6,087 nt of DNA. It comes from Sulfurovum sp. (GTDB taxonomy: Bacteria; Campylobacterota; Campylobacteria; Campylobacterales; Sulfurovaceae). Both the position numbers and the translations under genes were made by a program. The notes beneath the pieces were generated by a model. The model was not told the origin of the DNA. It made no database searches and saw only the letters and a program-made list of their open reading frames with translations. The DNA lies in assembly GCA_026983895.1 (NCBI GenBank), contig JALSTF010000259.1:1-6087 (forward strand), in the 5' to 3' direction. This document shows, piece by piece, positions 1-5,129 of the stretch (positions within the stretch are counted from its first letter, which is position 1; every line of letters starts with the position of its first letter).

Positions 1-1443
1 GGTAAAGGTATTCAGGGTGGCGAAATGGTCATATATCCTGTCAAAATGACGCAATGAAAGCTCTCCTGAAGTCATTTCTGCGATAAAGTAGCTTTCCTGG
101 TACTGGGGAAGTGTTTTCAGGTAGTTGATCAGTGCATCATATTTTTTATAGTTGTCTTTATCTGTGGTAATGGAAACAATATCCGGGATATGCTCCTTGT
201 TTTGGATCAGATATTCTATAAATGTGTTTTCTTCCTGGTAGCTGATAACATCGGCGCTGAGGTCTTTTAGGAATTTGATGCGCTGTGAGAAGGTATAGGA
301 AGTACTCTGGTCACAGAAAAAACAGATTGTCTGACCATGAAGCTCCAGATGCGTAGACATATTTTTTTTAAGCGGTATGATAAAGTCAAAAGTGCTGCCT
401 TCCCCCAATGTACTTTCAACGGTCAGCGATGCATTGAGCTGCTGTGCCAGTTTTGAGGCGATATGCATACCCAGGCCAACACCGCCTGCTTTTTGTGTTT
501 CAAAACGGCTGAAAGGATTGAATATCTCTTTAAGCTGTGCAGGGCTCATTCCGATACCGCTGTCTTTGATCTGAATATGCAATGATAGATTGTTTTCATC
601 TGTCGCTTCCTCTTTGGCGCTTAAATGTATCGTGCCTTTTTCCGTATATTTGATCGCATTGCTGAGCAGGTTGGTCAGGATCTCAAGAATATGCTGATAA
701 TCTCCGTTAACCTGCATAGGGAAGAAACCGATTTCTGTCTGAAAATCAACAGAGGCTTTCTTGTGGAGCTCTATGGAAAGGCTGTCAATGGCTTTGATGA
801 CCATTTCGTCAATCCAGAAGTACTCTTCTTTGATCTCCATCTGCCCTGCATTTATTTTGGTGAGATCAAGAATGTCTGAAACAAGTGTTCTTAATGTCGT
901 ACCGGCGTTGATCGCTTTGAAGAGGAAAGTTTTGTCTTCCCCCTCAAGCAGGTTTTTTTCATCTAACAGGGTCATATATCCGAGTATAGCATTGAGAGAG
1001 GTACGCATTTCATGGGAAATATTCGCTATCATCAGCTGTTGGGTTTCCAGTGTTTCGTTGAAGCGTGTACTCAGATGCTGTAAAATATTTTGAACGGTAT
1101 TGTTCCGCTGTTCAATTTTTTGGGCATAGACACAGCGTTGTATAAAGATCGCATCAAACAATTGATAAATAAATGACATGAATTCGTCATGCATGTCTTT
1201 GTACTGTTCCTGTGTAAGCAGATAGCGGGACATATCAATAGCGAAGTACATTACTTTTCGTGAGTAGTCAGGGTTGTTTTGAAAATGAAGACTGTATTGC
1301 ATAAGATAGAACAGTTTTGGATCTTTTCGAAAAATCGCGTTCTCCAGCAAGGTGGAAAAATAATAGGCACGATATTTTTTAAGATGAAATACCGATATCA
1401 TGTGCTCAGCAATATAGGCTTTGTCCTGTTTTAAAAAACGCAT
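1..1443 (-). CDS. Cytoplasmic histidine kinase, hybrid type (3' end outside window)
   Basis: An ATP-dependent sensor kinase that autophosphorylates on histidine and passes the phosphate to receiver domains. I translated 481 residues with no stop, so the C-terminus lies beyond the left edge. Residues 1-135 are predicted mostly helical and hydrophilic, with no signal peptide, membrane span or recognised sensor domain. The HisKA domain has H144 in SHEMRTSLNAILG; the proline usual five residues after the histidine is serine. The HATPase domain has N-box N258 and N262, G1 box DSGIGM (D294), F-box near F308-F314 and G2 box GGVGLGM (320-326). From about residue 367 a receiver-like fold follows but looks degenerate: the acidic pair is reduced to CD (377-378), and the phosphoacceptor position after PDIVSI is T426. 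A working receiver may follow outside the window. The ATG lies inside the end of the FIST gene (13-nt overlap), behind an AGAGGTG ribosome site, so the pair is probably translationally coupled. Being cytoplasmic, it probably takes its signal from the FIST protein. Confidence 0.93.
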   Translation of the reverse strand, partial: MRFLKQDKAYIAEHMISVFHLKKYRAYYFSTLLENAIFRKDPKLFYLMQYSLHFQNNPDYSRKVMYFAIDMSRYLLTQEQYKDMHDEFMSFIYQLFDAIFIQRCVYAQKIEQRNNTVQNILQHLSTRFNETLETQQLMIANISHEMRTSLNAILGYMTLLDEKNLLEGEDKTFLFKAINAGTTLRTLVSDILDLTKINAGQMEIKEEYFWIDEMVIKAIDSLSIELHKKASVDFQTEIGFFPMQVNGDYQHILEILTNLLSNAIKYTEKGTIHLSAKEEATDENNLSLHIQIKDSGIGMSPAQLKEIFNPFSRFETQKAGGVGLGMHIASKLAQQLNASLTVESTLGEGSTFDFIIPLKKNMSTHLELHGQTICFFCDQSTSYTFSQRIKFLKDLSADVISYQEENTFIEYLIQNKEHIPDIVSITTDKDNYKKYDALINYLKTLPQYQESYFIAEMTSGELSLRHFDRIYDHFATLNTFT

Positions 1444-2540
1444 TTCACCTCTTTTCGTTCGGAAAGTACAGCCAGCGTAACGGTCTGGTTCTGTATCTGT
1501 GTAACGTCATCCAGACTCAGCGGCCCTATCTCCCCAAAAGTGTGCAACCCTATAAACGGAAGTTTGAGTGCATGCGCTATACGCATAAGGTACAAAGGTT
1601 CAAAGTTCCTCCAGTGGTATTTGTAGGCAATACATACAAACAGCAGGGCTACGGCATTTTCCGCACGGAATCTGGAAAATTTTTTAAGCTGCATTTCCTG
1701 AACTGCCCTGCTGAGAGGAATACCGACCCTGAATTTGGCTCTTGCTTTAGTTTTTTTGAAAATTTCGATCGTTTTTCGTTCCCGGTCTATGGCTTTTATG
1801 GAAGAGAGAGGGGTGTGAAATGCCCCGCTTTCTTTTTTGGGGGCGATAAAAAGCGGATAATCAAAAGCATCGATATTTGTTTGGGCAAGAGGGCCGGTCA
1901 TCTCTTCAATGGCATCAAGGGCTGGTTTGTAATCCACCTCTACGATCTTGTCCTCTTCGGTTTTTGTGACCTCAAAGACAGATCCGACAGGGGTGAAATC
2001 ATGCAGTGAAATACCTGACAGTGTATAGAACTCCTGATTGATATGCCATAGAAGTATGGCATCATTCTTATAATAGGTGCCGTTACAGAAAAGGGAAGGC
2101 GTATGGTCTGAGTCCAGTGAACTTCCTGCGATAGCTCCGATATAAGTAGGGGATTTTTCTGTTTGATTGAGTGTTTCAAGAGTGTTGTCAAGAAGTTCAC
2201 TGTAGTCTGTGCTGAAGATAATGGCGGCAGGATCGTTGTCGGGGAAAGGATATAAATCTGTATCTTCCCCGGCTTTAATGATGGAAACGGCATATGCCTC
2301 TTTTTTTATATTTAAACAGAGATAGGTGCACTGGAAATGATCTACATGGGGAAGGATATCGTTTATATTGCTTTCACTGCTGCAGCCCAGTATGTCCACA
2401 TGGGGAAATGCTTGTTTGAAGTGCTCTGTATTTGCTGAAAAGAGTTTTTCATTTCCTGCGGTATAAAAGCCAATAATGATCGTAGGCGTAAACGCCAATA
2501 GATCCAAATTTGTACATTTTGTTAAAACAGCATATTGCAT
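1431..2540 (-). CDS. FIST-domain sensor protein (NosP-like candidate)
   Basis: A 369-residue soluble protein built of a FIST N domain (about 1-200) and a FIST C domain (about 205-360), close to the family's usual length. Seen: GCSSES at 52-57, GAIAGSSLD at 135-143, the family hallmark TPVGSVFEVTKTEEDK at 183-198 followed by DYKPALD at 203-209, and in the C domain ALLFVC (298-303) and GLHTFGEIGPL (331-341). There is no signal peptide or membrane span. FIST domains sense small ligands for signalling systems. One well-studied branch, NosP, binds haem and nitric oxide and regulates a histidine kinase encoded beside it. The downstream overlap with a kinase gene and the neighbouring c-di-GMP phosphodiesterase fit that arrangement. 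Whether this member binds haem cannot be told from the sequence by eye; several histidines (for example H166, H180, H309, H323, H333) could serve as ligands. The ATG is preceded by AAAGAG at 2546-2551, five bases away. Confidence 0.9.
   Translation of the reverse strand: MQYAVLTKCTNLDLLAFTPTIIIGFYTAGNEKLFSANTEHFKQAFPHVDILGCSSESNINDILPHVDHFQCTYLCLNIKKEAYAVSIIKAGEDTDLYPFPDNDPAAIIFSTDYSELLDNTLETLNQTEKSPTYIGAIAGSSLDSDHTPSLFCNGTYYKNDAILLWHINQEFYTLSGISLHDFTPVGSVFEVTKTEEDKIVEVDYKPALDAIEEMTGPLAQTNIDAFDYPLFIAPKKESGAFHTPLSSIKAIDRERKTIEIFKKTKARAKFRVGIPLSRAVQEMQLKKFSRFRAENAVALLFVCIAYKYHWRNFEPLYLMRIAHALKLPFIGLHTFGEIGPLSLDDVTQIQNQTVTLAVLSERKEVKCVF
1446..1455 (-). promoter_or_regulatory. Ribosome binding site of the kinase gene
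   Basis: AAAAGAGGTG ends two bases before the ATG at 1443, within the last codons of the FIST gene. It fixes the kinase start and supports coupled translation of sensor and kinase. Confidence 0.7.
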
Positions 2541-2568
2541 GTTGACTCTTTACATTAAAATTAGAGAA

Positions 2569-2574
2569 AGTATA
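2569..2574 (-). promoter_or_regulatory. -10 box of the FIST/kinase promoter
   Basis: TATACT on the minus strand, five of six matches to the sigma-70 consensus. A -35-like CAGACA (2592-2597) lies 17 nt upstream. The predicted transcript starts near 2562, giving a leader of about 21 nt that carries the AAAGAG ribosome site of the FIST gene. Confidence 0.7.
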
Positions 2575-2595
2575 GAGCATAATTTTGTTTTTGTC

Positions 2596-2613
2596 TGTAA
2601 GGATAGTCTTACA
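2596..2613 (-). promoter_or_regulatory. Palindromic operator candidate, copy 2 (FIST/kinase promoter)
   Basis: Inverted repeat TGTAAG-N6-CTTACA, centred at 2604.5, which is 30.5 bp upstream of the first -10 base and about -42.5 from the predicted start. It has the same half-sites, spacing and position as the copy before the receiver gene. Its last two bases overlap the -35-like CAGACA. It is probably the binding site of a dimeric regulator, perhaps the NarL/LuxR-type protein at 4393-5034 (inference). Confidence 0.72.
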
Positions 2614-2620
2614 AACTTTG

Positions 2621-3937
2621 TTAAGTATGTTGAATACATTTGACCATTGCCTCCAGGGGAAGAGGTTTGGCATATTTATAGCCCTGTGCAGTAATGGCCG
2701 GAAAGTTTTGAATGAATTGATGCTCCTCTTCTGTTTCGATACCTTCTGCGATGACTTCCATGTCAAGTGCGCGAGCCATCTCCGTTATCGCTCTGAAAAG
2801 GGATTGTTTTTTTTCGCTGGTGTCGATATCGGTAACAAAAGATTTGTCTATTTTGAGAGCATCGATAGGAAGATAGGCCAAATGTTTCAGGGAAGTGTAT
2901 CCGGTACCGAAATCATCCAGTTCTATTTTGATGTTATATTGTTTAAGGGTTAAAAGTGTCTGTTTGAGATAGTCGGTATGGTCCATCAGTACTTCTTCAG
3001 TGATTTCAAAACGGAGTTTTTCTGTATCAAGTGCATAATTGGAAGTAAGAAACTTGATGGTTTCGTTAAACTGGCTGGTCATTAGGAAAGAGGGAGATAT
3101 ATTGACAGACAGGGTAAAATCATGGATCCTTTCTGCCTGAAGTACTTCAAAAGCCTTGGAAGCAGTGATGATAGAGTGTATGGTCAGCGGTGCGATCATG
3201 CCGTTCTGTTCTGCAATGGGGATAAACAAAGAAGGGGATATGGGACCATAATGAGGATGTTCCCAGCGTGCCAGGATCTCTGCCCCGGTAAAACGTTTTG
3301 TGCCTATGGCATACTGAAGCTGATACACAAAATAGATCTCATTATTTTCCAAAGCAGCAGGAAGATCCCTCATGATCGAAGCATAAAGTTCTGAAGAAGC
3401 AAATGTGGGCTGGGTTTGCCCCATCCCTATAAGATTTTTCCCTTTTTTCTGTACCTGCTTCATAGTGCTTTTCGCCGTGTTGATCAATTCATCAATGGTT
3501 TGCGCATCTATAGAATAGAGACTGATCCCTATGGAGGCGAACAGATAGAACATGTGGGAATTTATGATGCACGGTTCGGAAAAAGTATGTATGAAGTGCT
3601 TGGCAAACTCTTCTGCATCTTTGGCCGATTCTACATCATGGGCAATGATATATTGATAGGCTCCGATCTTGCTGTATAAATCGGCAGCGTCAAGCAGCGA
3701 ATGGATCTTTTTGTCTATTTTTTCTATAAGAAAATCTTCCTGGATCCGGTCCATGACATCATCGAGATAGGCCAGATCGTCAAATGCGATATAATACAGA
3801 GCAAGTAAATTTGGGCCGGAAGACGTCAGAGAAATCTTTTGGCCAAGCTGGGTATAAAGATCCTCTGGTACACTTTGTTTCATGAGGAGACGTTCGCTTT
3901 TTCTGTCAATAAAGTCATATGCGCAGCAAATGGGCAA
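2621..3937 (-). CDS. Cyclic di-GMP phosphodiesterase: degenerate GGDEF plus EAL
   Basis: A protein of about 438 residues that should hydrolyse c-di-GMP to pGpG in the cytoplasm. Residues 7-175 align with a GGDEF domain, but the active-site motif reads GAYQY (92-96), so cyclase activity is not expected; SIGISLY at 135-141 and the AKSTMKQVQKKGKN stretch (155-168) are the usual late GGDEF landmarks. Residues 185-435 are an EAL domain with the metal and catalytic residues in place: E220 (written EIL), N279, E311, D341 and D342 in DDFGTG, K362, E398 in AEGIE and Q418 in QGY. It therefore looks active. There are no membrane spans. The start is uncertain. TTG at 3937 has no good ribosome site and lies inside the receiver gene. 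The next ATG (3883) would remove YDFIDRKSER, which matches the conserved DxLTGLPNR start of GGDEF domains, so the upstream start, or a fusion with the receiver by frameshift, is preferred. Confidence 0.92.
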   Translation of the reverse strand: MPICCAYDFIDRKSERLLMKQSVPEDLYTQLGQKISLTSSGPNLLALYYIAFDDLAYLDDVMDRIQEDFLIEKIDKKIHSLLDAADLYSKIGAYQYIIAHDVESAKDAEEFAKHFIHTFSEPCIINSHMFYLFASIGISLYSIDAQTIDELINTAKSTMKQVQKKGKNLIGMGQTQPTFASSELYASIMRDLPAALENNEIYFVYQLQYAIGTKRFTGAEILARWEHPHYGPISPSLFIPIAEQNGMIAPLTIHSIITASKAFEVLQAERIHDFTLSVNISPSFLMTSQFNETIKFLTSNYALDTEKLRFEITEEVLMDHTDYLKQTLLTLKQYNIKIELDDFGTGYTSLKHLAYLPIDALKIDKSFVTDIDTSEKKQSLFRAITEMARALDMEVIAEGIETEEEHQFIQNFPAITAQGYKYAKPLPLEAMVKCIQHT

Positions 3938-4292
3938 AGTTCGCTTTATAGGAATGGGGCATGATCGGTTTTCTTAGGAAAAGGTCGAAAAAAGCCCTTT
4001 CGTTCTCATACATACTCGGGTAGATAGTTAGTGCAGCCAAACGGGTCTCTTCGCTTTTTTTCAAAGCGGCTTTGGCAATCTCGACACCGGATCCGTCCGG
4101 CAGGTTCATATCAATGATCATGGCATCATAGGGTGGATTCTCGGCGATCTTGTCCAAAGCTTCTTCTACACAGGTAGCGGTGTCTATCTGGATATCGATC
4201 TTTTTTTCTTTCATAAACGATTGAATGACCTTGTCTTCAAACTCAATATTGAACTCTACATCATCTACAAGTAATATTCTTCTGCTTTCCAT
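3915..4292 (-). CDS. Stand-alone response-regulator receiver domain
   Basis: A 125-residue CheY-like receiver with the full active site: D10 and D11 in VDD, phosphoacceptor D61 in IIDMNLPDGSG, switch threonine T89 and K108 in LRKP. It has no DNA-binding or enzymatic output domain of its own. The ATG is well placed behind AAAGGGAA (4296-4303). It ends in TGA at 3917-3915, overlapping the start of the EAL phosphodiesterase gene by 23 nt, so the receiver probably gates that enzyme, either as a partner protein or, if the two frames are joined, as its N-terminal domain. The likely phosphate donor is the histidine kinase of the same cluster. It is transcribed from the promoter with the palindromic site at 4351-4370. 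Confidence 0.93.
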   Translation of the reverse strand: MESRRILLVDDVEFNIEFEDKVIQSFMKEKKIDIQIDTATCVEEALDKIAENPPYDAMIIDMNLPDGSGVEIAKAALKKSEETRLAALTIYPSMYENERAFFDLFLRKPIMPHSYKANFAHLLRI

Positions 4293-4324
4293 TTGTTCCC
4301 TTTGTTTTGTGTTTTCTTTGCCAT

Positions 4325-4330
4325 ATTATA
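4325..4330 (-). promoter_or_regulatory. -10 box of the receiver/EAL promoter
   Basis: A perfect TATAAT on the minus strand, 17 nt downstream of a -35-like CAGACA (4348-4353). The predicted start is near 4318, leaving a leader of about 26 nt that contains the AAAGGGAA ribosome site. Confidence 0.78.
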
Positions 4331-4350
4331 GATAAAATTGAACTGTCTGT

Positions 4351-4370
4351 CTGTAAGATAAATCTTACAG
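4351..4370 (-). promoter_or_regulatory. Palindromic operator candidate, copy 1 (receiver/EAL promoter)
   Basis: A perfect inverted repeat of two 9-bp arms (CTGTAAGAT and ATCTTACAG on the given strand) separated by 2 bp. The core TGTAAG-N6-CTTACA (4352-4369) is shared with the copy at 2596-2613. The centre, 4360.5, lies about -42.5 from the predicted start. The site is 23 bp beyond the stop codon of the NarL/LuxR-type regulator gene, which makes that protein the first candidate to bind it. Confidence 0.75.
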
Positions 4371-4392
4371 GACACCTATTATCAGAGGTGCT

Positions 4393-5034
4393 CTACATAT
4401 TCCGCAAAGCATGCTGAATAAGCTGGGTGGTATTGGAAAGCTCCAGTTTTGCAAGAATGCGCATACGGTAGGTTGAGACAGTTTTGGTATGGAGTCCCAG
4501 ACGTTGGGCGATCTCTTTGTATGACAGACCCTTCCCTATCAGCTGGTACACTTCAAATTCCTGTTTAGAGAGGGAGGCAAGCGTATTTTTTGATGTTTTT
4601 TCAAGCGGTGTGCCGTAAGGCAATGAGGACATATAAAGCCGGTTAAGATAGATGTCCCCTTCCAGAATACTGTCTATAGCGCAGTGCAGATCTTCAAGCA
4701 GCGTAGCTTTGTTCAGGTAGCCTGAAGCACCTGCATGGATAGATTGGATGGCATAGGGATCGTCCGGAAGCGCACTTAATACAAGTATTTTCATATCGGG
4801 GAATCGGTCACTGATCTCCCTTACGATGGAAACACCGTTTCTGTCGCCCAGTTGAAGATCAAGGATCAGAAGATCATACGTGTTTCGTAAAAGCAGATCG
4901 GAGAGTTCGGCAAAAGAGGCTGCTTCATCTTGAATATGAAGACACTCTTCATTTTTGATAGTGCACGCTATGCCTTTGCACACAATACGGTGGTCATCGG
5001 CAACAATGATCGTATACTTTTTCACTTTTTTCAT
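4393..5034 (-). CDS. NarL/LuxR-family response regulator
   Basis: A 213-residue two-domain transcription factor. The receiver domain (about 7-125) has D13 and D14 in ADDH, phosphoacceptor D59 in LLILDLQLGD, switch S87 and K109 in GYLNKA. The C-terminal LuxR-type helix-turn-helix (about 152-212) reads LSKQEFEVYQLIGKGL, then SYKEIAQRLGLHTKTVSTY, the classic four-helix DNA-binding module. The length is typical. Phosphorylation would be expected to drive dimerisation and binding of an inverted repeat, and a matching repeat stands before each of the two following gene pairs. No cognate kinase lies immediately next to it; the kinase at the far end of the cluster is the only one in view. The start ATG is poorly placed relative to the purine-rich AGAGGGGG stretch (ending near 5050, about 15 nt away), but no better in-frame start is visible and the receiver fold begins correctly here. 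Confidence 0.95.
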   Translation of the reverse strand: MKKVKKYTIIVADDHRIVCKGIACTIKNEECLHIQDEAASFAELSDLLLRNTYDLLILDLQLGDRNGVSIVREISDRFPDMKILVLSALPDDPYAIQSIHAGASGYLNKATLLEDLHCAIDSILEGDIYLNRLYMSSLPYGTPLEKTSKNTLASLSKQEFEVYQLIGKGLSYKEIAQRLGLHTKTVSTYRMRILAKLELSNTTQLIQHALRNM

Positions 5035-5077
5035 ATTGATGTTGCTTGTCCCCCTCTTCCCCGATATAATGAAAGTA

Positions 5078-5086
5078 AGTATAGCA
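5078..5086 (-). promoter_or_regulatory. Extended -10 promoter candidate of the NarL/LuxR regulator gene
   Basis: TGC-TATACT on the minus strand: a near-consensus -10 with the TG extension, followed by a leader of about 36 nt to the ATG. No clear -35 is visible, and the TGTAAG-N6-CTTACA repeat is absent, so this regulator is probably not controlled by the same site. Confidence 0.45.
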
Positions 5087-5129
5087 AATATTTATTAAAA
5101 GAGATGAGCACTACCTTCAGTCCTGCATA

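Noticed and set aside
625..1093. Overlapping plus-strand open frames opposite the kinase.
   Set aside because: The minus strand carries an uninterrupted kinase with all catalytic boxes; the plus frames are reflections of it.
1542..2009. Plus-strand open frame of 155 codons.
   Set aside because: Lies wholly antisense to the FIST gene, whose domain motifs are clear; no recognisable protein features of its own.
2449..2766. Minus-strand open frame of 105 codons spanning the EAL/FIST junction.
   Set aside because: Crosses the end of one clear gene, the promoter and the start of another, and has no family features.
4343..4354. Three tandem CTGT units beside the first palindrome.
   Set aside because: Short, overlaps the -35 and palindrome, and is not present at the second promoter beyond the shared TGTCTGTAAG.
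4351..4370. The perfect palindrome could be a transcription terminator of the regulator gene.
   Set aside because: No run of T follows it on the minus strand, the loop would be only 2 nt, and the same repeat at the second promoter has the same distance to a -10 box, which favours an operator.
4373..4390. Small inverted repeat CACCT-N8-AGGTG just after the regulator gene stop.
   Set aside because: Only a 5-bp stem, with no T-run; such repeats are common by chance.
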